Positions 1 through 9,532 of a stretch of DNA of 64,000 bases are shown one piece after another (position 1 is the stretch's first letter; each line of letters starts with the position of its first letter). The DNA comes from Aldrovandia affinis. Its lineage: Eukaryota; Chordata; Actinopteri; Notacanthiformes; Halosauridae. The notes under the pieces were generated by a model. The model did no database searches. It was not told the origin of the DNA and saw only the letters and a list, made by a program, of their open reading frames with translations. Location: positions 4,777,998 through 4,841,997 of the forward strand of contig JAINUG010000052.1 in NCBI GenBank assembly GCA_029706075.1, in the 5' to 3' direction. The translations under genes and the position numbers were made by a program.

Positions 1-230
1 TTCAATGCTATTTCAAAGTTTAAAAAAACCACCTGTACGCTGTAGATAATTATAACGTTAATGCTTAAGCACACAAAGATTATCGGCAGAATTCAACCTG
101 CATGTCTTTTTCAGCTGTATTACTTCATGATACCCTACTGTCTAACAGTTGTGGTAATAAACATCAAACTATAGTGCCTTTAGACACCATGATAAAACAG
201 AATATAAAAACATTGACATTTACAGTTTGG

Positions 231-277
231 CATTTAGCAGACGGTCTTATCCAGAGCGATTTATAGGATGAGTGTTA
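231..277 (-). repeat. L2-type LINE/SINE 3' tail fragment
   Basis: The run GCATTTAGCAGACGGTCTTA followed by TCCAGAGCGATTTA is the minus-strand form of the common fish tail hairpin (sense AAGTCGCTTTGGATAAAAGC). Only the tail remains. Confidence 0.7.
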
Positions 278-374
278 CCATGTGTGTTACCAATAAAAAG
301 TTACCATGTTGACTATCAGGGTTCAGAATGTAGAGCTAAAGTTAAAGTAGGTGAGTCAAACAGCCAATGGTTGT

Positions 375-546
375 AGTGGTTCTGTGGTCCAGTGGCTCTG
401 TTTGACTCGGTAGAGGTAGAGTACGGCACTGACCATGCTTAGGTTGTGGGTTCAATTCCCATTTGGGCCACATATACTGAAAAACATATGCATTCACTAC
501 TGTGAGTTGCTCTGGATAGAAGCGTCTGCTAAATGGCATATATTAT
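375..546 (+). repeat. tRNA-headed SINE with L2-type tail (family 1), copy 1
   Basis: An A-box-like TGGCTCTGTTTGACTCGG region with a small insertion is followed by a B box (GGTTGTGGGTTCAATTCCC). Next come GGGCCACATATACTGAAA, a short linker and the L2-type tail AAGCGTCTGCTAAATGGC. The head resembles a valine or alanine tRNA. It is diverged and not a working tRNA gene. The same family recurs at 914, 18,822, 23,010 and 30,238. Confidence 0.8.
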
Positions 547-715
547 TGTAGGTGTAGTGTTATATCTTGTAATATCTTTGCAGACAGCATCAACAGTGCT
601 CTAAAGTGTAAGCACCTTCGATAATTTTCTTGAATCACAGCTTATCTTTGCCGGGAAAGAAAGGTAGATTCATTCCATTTCTTATGTCAGAAAACAGGAA
701 ATAACTAGAGTATGT

Positions 716-795
716 GGATGGCCACTTCAAATTTGATTGTAAAGAGGAAATTAATGGATGGCCACTTCAAATTTGATTGTAAAGAGGAAATTAAT
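716..795 (+). repeat. Perfect 40-bp tandem duplication
   Basis: Two identical 40-base units (716-755 and 756-795), each starting GGATGGCCACTTCAAATTTG, sit head to tail without a mismatch. Identity this high in AT-rich intron suggests a recent event, or a collapsed or expanded allele in assembly. Confidence 0.95.
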
Positions 796-913
796 TTTTA
801 AACAATGAGCAATTGTTACAGTTAAAATAATCGTATAACAAGTCTGATATTACATAAGAAAATATCAAATAGTGTTCTATGTACGCATAAACTAAACACA
901 CAAATGTTGCACT

Positions 914-1015
914 GGATTCCCATTGGGGCCACATATACTGAAAATGTATGCATTCAGTACTGTAAGTCGCTTTGGATAAAAGCGTCTGCTAAATGGCATA
1001 CATTACATTACATTG
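914..1015 (+). repeat. Family 1 SINE, 5'-truncated copy
   Basis: The copy starts inside the B box (GGATTCCCATTGGGGCC), then has CACATATACTGAAAATG and the tail AAGTCGCTTTGGATAAAAGC, ending in ATTAC repeats. It lacks the A box. Its tail is closer to the family form than copy 1. Confidence 0.8.
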
Positions 1016-1320
1016 CACAAAAGCCTACTCTATAGTAATGTCTATAGGAAACATTCTGCCAATGTGGGAAAAGACACAAAAAACCTTGATATAACAACGG
1101 CAAATTCTCAAATATCCTTAAACTGGGTTATGTGGATAAAAGACACATTTAATATTGGCTCAGAGCAAGGAGGACGAATAGCCAGGAAAATCAGGGCTAT
1201 AGAATATCACTACAAATTCATATCATACCCGGCACACCACTTTAGGCCAACAATGACAATAGCTGGAAATGTGACACTTGTGAACCCCAACCATGATCCC
1301 TTCTGAAAGCTAGTTAAGGA

Positions 1321-1510
1321 AGCTTTTAGGGCAGAAGCAAATTAGTGTCACATCATTGAATGGGGTACAGTATATTCATTTACACCCAAAGTCTGTCATT
1401 AAAGAAAATCTTTGGACATTATTTAAAAACCCTTTAGGTCTTTGGGTGTAAATGTATATGCTGTACCCCATCTAATGACATGACACTAATTTGTTTCTGT
1501 CCTCAAAGCT
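1321..1510. repeat. Foldback (inverted-repeat) element
   Basis: Arms of about 70 bases at 1,321-1,392 and 1,440-1,510 are near-perfect inverted copies around a loop of about 47 bases. Shared blocks include TGGGGTACAG and CATTTACACCCAAAG. This fits a small MITE-like DNA element. I cannot assign a superfamily because the ends and target-site duplication are unclear. Confidence 0.75.
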
Positions 1511-1912
1511 ATGCATATTAGAAGAATCTCAGTAGGGATCAGACAGGAAAGCTTCATGACCACGGTCCCCAGAGGGTGGAAAATGTTTATTAAAAACTTT
1601 ATTAGACCAGGATGAGCGCACAGGACTGAGGCCCTTTAAGGACTTTTGTCTTCCTCTGTTTCTGAAATGCTTCCACACTTGATCTATAACAAAAGCTTAA
1701 CCTCTAAGAGTCCTGAGAGTATTCCATGAATCTTGAATTTCAACCCTCCGATTATGTCCTATTCTGTTAATGCATCAGCAATGCTATAACTAGGATTAGA
1801 ATTATTCCCAAAAGCACATGGTGGTGGAATGAATAATAATAGTAATAATATATATATCAACTATTTTATATAAACTTTTAAATAATGGATTGAATCAATG
1901 AAATGCACTCAC

Positions 1913-1976
1913 CTTCTTTTTCGGAAGATTCAGGTCAAGTTTCATAGATGCGCACTTGTTCAAGGTGTTGAGCCGC
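1913..1976 (-). CDS. stard13: STARD13 shared exon: end of the SAM domain and basic tail
   Basis: This 64-base exon follows a TTTTCTAG acceptor and ends at a consensus GTGAGT donor in phase 0. It reads RLNTLNKCASMKLDLNLPKKK after the split arginine. RRLNTLNKCA is the last SAM helix in all DLC-family proteins. CASMKLD fits STARD13; DLC1 has CAVMKLE. The NLPKKK end differs slightly from the NFQRKK I recall for mammals. In the family the next exon begins with an acidic stretch (GDDSDEE) and the KWTFQR motif. I searched the 1,900 bases to the left and did not find it, so it lies beyond the window. The exon is intact. Confidence 0.93.
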
Positions 1977-3487
1977 CTAGAAAACAGAGACGTCCACAGT
2001 TTGAGTCCGGAACATCCACTGTGTTCTCGTCCTCCCTCCTCTCATGCACCAGAGCCCTCCCCCCCAGCCCGGCGCAGGCCAAACCCCCCCTCACCAACAG
2101 CCGAGGTATTTCCCCCAGTGCTGGCGACAGGCACCGGGCTAACACAGGCTAACCCTGTTTCTACTGTAACCCCTCTAACCCGATTAAGCCCACTAACTGG
2201 GCGGGTGTTCTGGACTCTCTCTCTGTCTCTCTCTCTCTCTCCCTAGCGGCTAATTGGCGGTGAGCGTTTGAGCGGAGGCAGGGCTACGGCGGGCTGCGAT
2301 CGGCTCTGGCGGTTAACCCCCGCTCCCAGGGTTCACAAAGTGACAGTGTGTTTTTCCAAGAGCTGAAAGAAAAACAGGATGAGCGCGGATCCTCCTCCCT
2401 CCGCTTTGATGTCATTACTAAAGGCACTTAACATTCTGGTCAGCCGGGTCTACACTCAAGAAGTTGAGGGAAGGGGGGGGTTTAAGATTCATTTTAAACA
2501 CACAAACACGCACACCAAAAAATAAATGAAGGGATGTGAAGTCCGAACGGAACGCACGGCGGTTGGTAGTTTTCCCGGCGTAATGACTCCGGCTGACTCC
2601 CTAACCCTTCCCCACAATACCTTTTTGATTAACTCGGTTGATTTAAGACATTTCTTTCAATTAAGCGCACCCCTCTGAAAACCTCCCTGGAAAAACAATT
2701 GGGCTTTGCAGCATTTTCCCATACAGGGGAGGATTTTGGAGGTGGGAACCCACTGCTGGGAGATTGGGGGCTGGGGAGGGGGGGAGGTAGCAGCGGAGAG
2801 GTACAGTGGATGAAGCTGACCCACCAAAAAAACGATGTGTGTAAAACAACGAGGGCAAGTGGGAAAAGATGACAAGACGTTCCACACTAAATACCGATGG
2901 GGAGCAGGGTTGGATGGGATGGGGTGGGGTGGGGTGGGGTGGGGTGGGGTGGGGTGGGGTGGGGAGGGGGTGACAGACAGAAGACAGGGCTGTTTGTGGG
3001 GTGCGATAATCACTCCCTCCTGTCGCTGTTCTGAGGTTAATGTGTGTTTCCGTGCGGCGCAACAAACATCAGATGCAATCCACTAATAAAGCCCAGGCCT
3101 CCCCACTGCTGTAACCGCCTCCCTCTCTCCTCCATGTGTTCCCATGGCTCCCTGCCCTGTTAGGGAGGGACAGTGTTTTGTTTGGAGGGAGGGGGTGCAT
3201 CTACAACTGCCCCCACCCCTCACCCCCCACACACATCGCACAGAGACCTCTGAATATCAGGGTGCTGTACACAAAAAACAACAGGTCAAAGACCAAAGAA
3301 AGAGGTGTTGCCAGTAACATTATTGTATTAATCACTTGCCGTTTGGAGGTGGAGCCCCACCGCACTCCCGAACGAGAGAGAGAGGGGCTGTTTACAAGAA
3401 TCCCCTTTCAGCATGGACCCAAAGAGGGCCAGGGACAAAGTCTGAGAGAACTGGGAACTTGCCGGATTCTACGACGAGCTGCTACGG

Positions 3488-3523
<36 letters not shown>

Positions 3524-4399
3524 GTTACAGACATAGTTTGGAATTTAGATTAGTTGGTTAAGAGTTGTTTAGAGTCACAGTAACTTAAGTTGTGTAAAGA
3601 ACCCCCCCCGCCCCACACCCACCCCACCCCCTTTTGTCCCCAGCCATCTCCACGGCAACCTTAGTGACTGAAGTGCTGTTTCAATTCCAATTGTGGATAG
3701 AGATTCATAGTCTTCCCAAAAGTGGGGAAAAAGATGGACATTTAAATCAAAATAGAGTCACAAAAGAATAAAAGTTTTAAATTCTTAACCTTTCAGATTT
3801 GGCCAGACAGCGTAATATCCATCAAATCAAATAGAAAATTTGAAAATAGAAAATAAATTGTCTGTTTTTCTTATGTGAGGCTGTTCTGTGTAAGGGCAGG
3901 TGAGCGTTCTCTTCAACACCGCCAGTGCAATACTGCAGACATGATCAAGATCTATGCAAAAAAAAGTCATTACCAAATTTGTTGTCCCCCCGCCCCTCCA
4001 AAGCAAAGAGCCTGAATTAACTTCTCCTTTTGGATGCTCAGTTACATAACCGCGTAAGTAGATTTGCTTTTAAGCCTCCCGGTAATGAAATCACAAGGAG
4101 AAAAGCTACAGAGTGGGACACAGCCTGTTAGCCAGGTGTGATTACCATCCCTGTCAATTTGAGCGGAGAAGATACATTTCACCCTTCTCTGGCTCACGGC
4201 TCTCTGGCATCAATTTACAATCTGACTCAGAGCTGGATAAGACACAAAACCTAATGGCCTGTCCCAAAGCAAACAAGAAACAAGCCTCTTTTTTTTCCAC
4301 TCGATGAAGATCGCAGCCGTGGAAACGCAGATACCGAGGGTCCGCGCAGACGCTAAAAGGCACTTCAACTTCCTGTCTGGTCCCGGGTCGCTTCCTTAC
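1977..4399. other. stard13: STARD13 intron between 4,400 and 1,976
   Basis: GC-rich intron with short CT runs (about 2,216-2,242 and 3,488-3,517), a GGGGT tract (2,921-2,970) and a C-rich run (3,602-3,631). No exon or recognised transposon is seen. The open frames here come from low-complexity sequence. Confidence 0.6.
2921..2970 (+). repeat. GGGGT pentanucleotide tract
   Basis: About nine near-perfect GGGGT units end in GGGGAGGGGG. It has far more than the four G-runs needed to form a G-quadruplex on the plus strand, which is the template strand of STARD13. Confidence 0.95.
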
Positions 4400-4481
4400 C
4401 GGCAGAGAGGCTCAACGAGGTCTTTGTCGAGAAAATCGTGATCCTTTTTCACAGGAGATATGTCAATGGGAAACAGCGAAT
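4400..4481 (-). CDS. stard13: STARD13 shared exon: middle of the SAM domain
   Basis: This 82-base exon lies between a CTCTCCAG acceptor and a GTAAGG donor. It reads DSLFPIDISPVKKDHDFL and then DKDLVEPLC when the incoming split codon is added. This is the centre of the DLC-family SAM domain: the FPIDI turn, the VKKDHDFLD helix and the LVEPLCRR segment. DLVEPLC is typical of STARD13 and STARD8, while DLC1 has DAIEALC as I recall it, so this exon supports the STARD13 call. It leaves in phase 2 (CG|), and the next exon supplies G to complete an arginine. The exon is intact with no odd residues. Its introns are about 2.6 kb on the upstream side and 2.4 kb on the downstream side. Confidence 0.95.
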
Positions 4482-4907
4482 CTGGAGAGGAAGAGAGGAA
4501 CGCAGATCAATGAGCTGGCCTTTGTGTTCACATCATGTATTGCGTAGTAGGAGAGCGCGTTAATGAAAGTTGCACGAAACCTTATTCCTATGTACTGACA
4601 GCAACAACAACAACAAATGCATGTATAAACCGCTCTTAGGACTGAGTATAAGTGGAGAGTGGCCAGATACGTTCATTCGGGATACCATGAAACAGATAAA
4701 ACATTCAAATGTATAAATGCTCTTAAATTCAGAACTCAATTACATTCTTGTTTCTTGATCATGACACAGTACCAGGTGTTATTGTTTACCAGTGGGTGAA
4801 ACTGGCTTATTTTTCTCAATGCAGAAAGCAAAGGTGTGCAAAGTAATACAGAGAGACTCAAAGTGTCTGATGTTTAACTTAATCGTACTTATAGACGAAT
4901 GACATTT

Positions 4908-4980
4908 TATCATTTACATTGACATTTTAAGCATTTAGCAGATGCTCTTATCCAGAGCGACTTACAAGATTTGCATAAAT
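4908..4980 (-). repeat. L2-type LINE/SINE 3' tail, possibly with body sequence
   Basis: The minus-strand tail AAGCATTTAGCAGATGCTCT with TCCAGAGCGACTTACAA is well kept. Sequence to about 5,095 (GTTCGCGCAAGAGATCAGTG) may be the body of the same element, but I do not recognise it. Confidence 0.7.
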
Positions 4981-5108
4981 ACATGGTAGGAACAATCATA
5001 GTTCGCGCAAGAGATCAGTGCAGCAATACAGTGATAGACATCTTTGCAGGCAAAGATATAAATAAAATAGAGTAGATGAAGATGAGTGCAAAGTTTTTTT
5101 AAAGTAAT

Positions 5109-5141
<33 letters not shown>

Positions 5142-5656
5142 TTATTATTGTTTTTTTAAGCACTGCTAACCAGCTGAACTTGACTGGATGGATTTATGTT
5201 GGCTAAAACCACAGCATCTTGAGTAGCTCCCTACTCAAATCTGGATAAGGCCTAGGGTTTCATATTGGACTTGGTTCTCACTTGTATCCTAATGCCATTC
5301 TTAGGAGCACTCACCCACAAGATTTTCCTCCAGAGGTATTTGTGTGAAAAAAAGTCAGACAACTGAGCAAAAAACCCTAGCAGATCCCACATCTGCATAG
5401 CTTCTCCCACTTTCCCCAAACCACAATGTTTGAATTTACACAACTGACCTTGAAGAGCGGGGGAGTGGGGGCTGTAGACGTTGTTTTGGATGCTTTGTTC
5501 TTTTAATGAAAAGAGTTAGAGGTTTCCCGAACACGGGTCATGGGCCCTAATGGGCATTACATGGTGCTGCTGTACACCAGGGGAGACAGACTGCAGACCC
5601 AATACAACCTTTTTTCAGGTAGAGAGTGTGGTGCGTGTATGTAAGTGAAAACACAG

Positions 5657-5873
5657 AACCAAACACAAGGTCTGCTTGCCGCTCTAGACCAAAACACAAG
5701 GCCTGCTCACCGCTCTTGAACCAAACACAAGGCCTGCTCACCACTTAGACCCAAACACAAGGCCTGCCCGCCGCTCTTGAACCAAACGCAAGCCCTGCTC
5801 ACCACTCTAGACCCAAACACAAGGCCTGCTCACTGCTCCAGAACCAAACACAAGGCCCATTCACCACTCTAGA
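5657..5873 (+). repeat. Minisatellite, unit about 31 bp
   Basis: About seven units carry the block AACACAAGGCCTGCTCACC, separated by variants of GCTCTTGAACC or ACTCTAGACCC. The last units are more diverged. An odd/even alternation of the two endings hints at a dimeric higher-order unit. Confidence 0.9.
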
Positions 5874-6201
5874 AGAGCAAAGCAGCAGGGGGATTGTAGA
5901 AGGGCATCAAATGCATCAAACACACAATAACTTTTCGTGTGCGTCACCGCGTGTGTATGTGGTGCAAACAGAAACCATAGCCAATATGAAATCCCTGTTT
6001 ATTATAGTCCCTGTCAATCATAATGATACCTTAGATTTTCATTCAAACTTACTGAAAGGGAAAAGACTATACCCGGACTGAATTTCCTGTTTAACAGCCA
6101 CTCGATAGACCCACCCCCACCCCACCTGACACAAACGTGCGTACCCGAGAGGAGAGATCCAGCCGCAGTGTGTTTCATATCCAACTACCCACAATCCTCA
6201 G

Positions 6202-6320
6202 CAGAGAGAGATAGAGCGAGAGAAAGAAAGAAAGAGAAAGAGTGAGAGAGAGATAGAAAGAGAGAGAGAGAGAGAGAGAGAGGGCGAGACAAAGAAAGAA
6301 AGAGAGAGAGAGAGAGAGAT
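6202..6320 (+). repeat. Imperfect GA/GAAA microsatellite
   Basis: Mixed AGAG, GAAA and GAGC units. Purine-only runs make spurious leucine/serine open frames on the minus strand. Confidence 0.9.
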
Positions 6321-7089
6321 TCATGACATACGCGCACTTGAAGATGGCCCGTTGGAGGAGCCGTCCCAGAATCTGGGGTAAAGGGGGCTTGTTTTCGAGG
6401 GGGCCGAGATAACAGGGGACCTTTTTTTCCCATGACCTCTTCCTCTCACTCCGCAGGAAGTGTTTGGGTAGTAACTCTAGCCCAGAAATATCCAGGAGCA
6501 AAATCCAGCCCTGATTCCCAGCTCTCCCAGGCCCCAGCTTTCAGGCAGGCACGGGGGACAGCTGTGTAAATGCAGCCTCACACGCCGCTCTGCACCTCAC
6601 TTTGGGTGGAGGGGGGTACCGTAGGGCAGGGGCCCCCAAATGTAACCCTCTCCCCAGCCCCAGTTACTACATACTGCAGACAGAGTGGCAGTGGGAGTGG
6701 AGCAAGGGGACCTTGTAACTTTTCTCTCCCTGTCCTTGTTTACTGCACACCTCAGGTGGAGAGGAGTAGGAGTAGTAGTGGGAGTGGGGAGTGGGGAGTG
6801 GGAGTGGAGCAAGGGGCTGATTGTAACTGTCCTCTCTGCAGCCTTGTTTACTGCACACCTCAAGCCGACGGCAGCCTGTCTGTTTCCACGCTGTGAGAGA
6901 ACTTCACTTTACTGGCCATCGCAAACACCAGAGATAGGACAGACATTTTTTCTAAAGTAAAATGGAAGCAGTCCATCGGAGCACCTGGGGGGGTTCACAT
7001 CCCCAGATCACTGCGGGGAGGGGGGGGTTGGGGGTGACAGTGACAGGACGGGGGCGGGGGCGGATGTTAACGGACGTACAGTTTCTTAC

Positions 7090-7161
7090 CTTCATAGAGC
7101 TGAGCGTACTGGGGGAAGCCTGCCGCCCTCAGCCAATCACACGCCTCCTTCGCCTCGATCT
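7090..7161 (-). CDS. stard13: STARD13 shared exon: first part of the SAM domain
   Basis: This 72-base exon begins in phase 1 after a CTTTCAG acceptor and ends in phase 1 before GTAAGA. It reads IEAKEACDWLRAAGFPQYAQ and then LYE, the most strongly kept stretch of the DLC-family SAM domain (helices 1 and 2). The alanine in RAAG fits STARD13; human DLC1 has RATG at this place as I recall it. Either first exon can supply the glutamate just before isoleucine. The next split codon, G|AT, makes an aspartate, giving the family motif YAQLYED. In the family, SAM contributes to protein contacts and subcellular placement, not to catalysis. The base sequence looks under coding constraint, with no stop or frameshift. 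Confidence 0.95.
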
Positions 7162-8647
7162 CTGAAAGACGTAAAATAAATGTGTGTCAGTTTTGCCGCC
7201 ACGAAAATTGAGCGCAATCCCCTCCAACGCACGCTGAGAGGTCACCACCGTCTTCGGGGTGGCTTTGGGGGACCGTGTTGGGAGCGGGGGTTACAAACTG
7301 CCATGTCAGTGTGACCACACACAGAACGGGGACTGTGTGGTGTGCCGTAACACCGTGAGATAAATCGTGAGGCCAGAGGGAGGAAAGGATCTCAGATCTT
7401 AACACCCTCGTCCCTTTGTTGGGAACGCCCTTTGTTGGGTGCTGTTATGTAATGTCCCAGGTCCATTTCTGTCTGGCCCCCTTTTCTGGTCCGCAGAGAA
7501 ACCGTGCCTTCTCCTCCCCTCCTTTTAATGTGCACAGGATTACCACGGGCCATGATCTACAACTCGACCTTCAAATTCACAATCCGAATCCCCCCTGGGC
7601 AGGAAGGTCAAAGCAGGGCCACATGAGCGGGAGCACTAATCTCTGGAATATTGAATGTCTGAGATATAAGTGCAATAAATGCTAGTAATACACCCCCCCA
7701 CACACACACACAACCTTATCCTCCAACTCATCAAATCCTTTGTATCGTCTGGCGTAACGGTGTGTAAACACGAGGAAGTGACGCGTGACATGCTTACATA
7801 AACGTGGATATACTGTAAAATAAATCCGAGCACATGTTTAGAAATCACAGGCGGTAACAAAACTGCCATTGAGTCAGCAGACCAAATGACACATTTCAGA
7901 CTAAAGCTTTTGGAATGACCTCCATTTAGCGTCCAGGGAACCCTACGGCAAACCCAACATACATGTGTTACAAATTTTAATCAGACTTATATTCCTTCCC
8001 GTCTCATTTCCATTTCCATTAAAGAGCTGTCCCTACAGAGGGGCTGGAAGTAAACAGACAGGTCAAGCATGTCGAAAAGTTCATTCAGTCATTTGGGTTG
8101 CTTTATAACTTTATATATATATGTACTGTATACAAATTCATACTGTAGAAGTATTCTCCTGTCAGCACAAGTGACACACATTTGAAAGCTGTGGGTAACT
8201 GTCCTTACCCAGAGTGTGGATGTGGAAGTACGTAAGTGGTGCTAACTCAAGCAGGATGCCCTGGTTGCCCTGGTTACCCTGGTCTCCTAGCTTCGGTTCT
8301 GCTTCATGTCTCTTTACTGCCGGCCTGATTATTGCCCCGGGAGGTGACCCTGCGGTCAGGGTCGTGCTCCTGCCCCCTTTTTACTGCCACCGGGGCCATT
8401 TAGTAGCAACGTCTCCTGGCTCCAGGGCCACTGATGACAGGGAAGCTAGGCCACTTAGCCCAGGACAGGAAGCAAACAATTAATGCTAATGAGCCGAGGG
8501 GCTGTTCAAGCATCAGAGGCACCAGGCAGGCCACAGCCTACCTCAATGGAAAAATCACTGAGTCCAGAGCCTCAGAGAAACCCCAACAACACAACACAAC
8601 GCAAACATGAAACGCACCTTTTAAAACACAGGGACACAGGGACACAT

Positions 8648-9010
8648 GGCCCCCGGGTGGCATAACAGTAAAGGCACTCGCCCAGAGTGCAGGTTGCCCA
8701 CTGCGGCCAGGGTTCAATCCCCAGCTGCGCCGGGAGCCCCGTTCAGGGGTGCCGATTGGCTGTCCGTTGAGGGAGCTCGCCGCATGCAAAGTGGGCTCTG
8801 TGTGTATCAGAGTTATGGTCGACAGCTTGGCGGGTTCCGTCTCGGAGGAGGAGGTTTGGCGCCTTTGTCACTGCCAGTACCAGAGTTGCAGCAGCAAGCT
8901 TGTAGTACGAGGGGGTGGTAGTTTAATTCGAAATAGGCGTACAATTGGCTACCAAATTGAGAGAGAAATGGGAGAGGAAAAATATCTGATACAAAGATTT
9001 ATTTAAAAAA
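8648..9010 (+). repeat. tRNA-headed SINE (family 2), copy 1
   Basis: A tRNA-like head has an A box (GTGGCATAACAGTAAAGGC) and a B box (CAGGGTTCAATCCCCAGC). A body of about 270 bases follows, with the blocks GGAGCCCCGTT, GATTGGCTG, GAGCTCGC and CAATTGGCTACCAAATTG, and then an A-rich end. The same order of blocks recurs at 60,234-60,556, which shows it is a dispersed family. The body does not share the L2 tail of family 1. I do not recognise a published name. Confidence 0.75.
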
Positions 9011-9436
9011 ACTAAAACAACAGCACAGGGCCACAGGCGCTAAGGTATGGTACATTCGGCAATGCTTTAGTGATGATGAATGTGCAGTCGCTGCTCAGCC
9101 TAATCGATGCCACTGCGCTCATGTTGCTCTTTTGGACGTGCTTGTGTTATGCTGCGTTGTAAGTCACTCTGTATAAGAGCACCTGCAAGTGTGCAATGTG
9201 ATTATTAACTATCATTCATGACACGTTAGGTTTGCATGTTTGTGCGTTAAACTCTGGTGTCAGATAATGAGGGAAGACAGCCTTCGTGTAGCAGGTAACG
9301 TGCAAATGCGGTATCTCTACTGTAAATATAATTCAACAACTCATTCTAGTTTTTCAGAAGATATAATGTGGTGAACATATTAAGAAGCAAAAGGGTTCCA
9401 GGTTTAATAAATAAAGACAAATGAAGGTAGGAGTCG

Positions 9437-9439
<3 letters not shown>

Positions 9440-9527
<88 letters not shown>
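9440..9527 (+). repeat. CA microsatellite
   Basis: About 43 nearly uninterrupted CA units. It is long enough to be highly polymorphic. Confidence 0.98.

Positions 9528-9532
<5 letters not shown>

Larger units (their letters stand above)
1..1912. other. stard13: STARD13 intron, left of the last visible exon
   Basis: AT-rich intronic sequence. It holds an L2-type tail, two tRNA-headed SINE copies, a perfect 40-bp tandem duplication and a foldback element, each listed separately. I see no further STARD13 exon here, and in particular no KWTFQR motif on the minus strand. Confidence 0.7.
4482..7089. other. stard13: STARD13 intron between 7,090 and 4,481
   Basis: Holds an L2-type tail (4,908), an A-run with TA repeats (about 5,108-5,142), a 31-bp minisatellite (5,657-5,873) and an imperfect GA tract (6,202-6,320). 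Otherwise ordinary intron with no coding signal. Confidence 0.6.
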
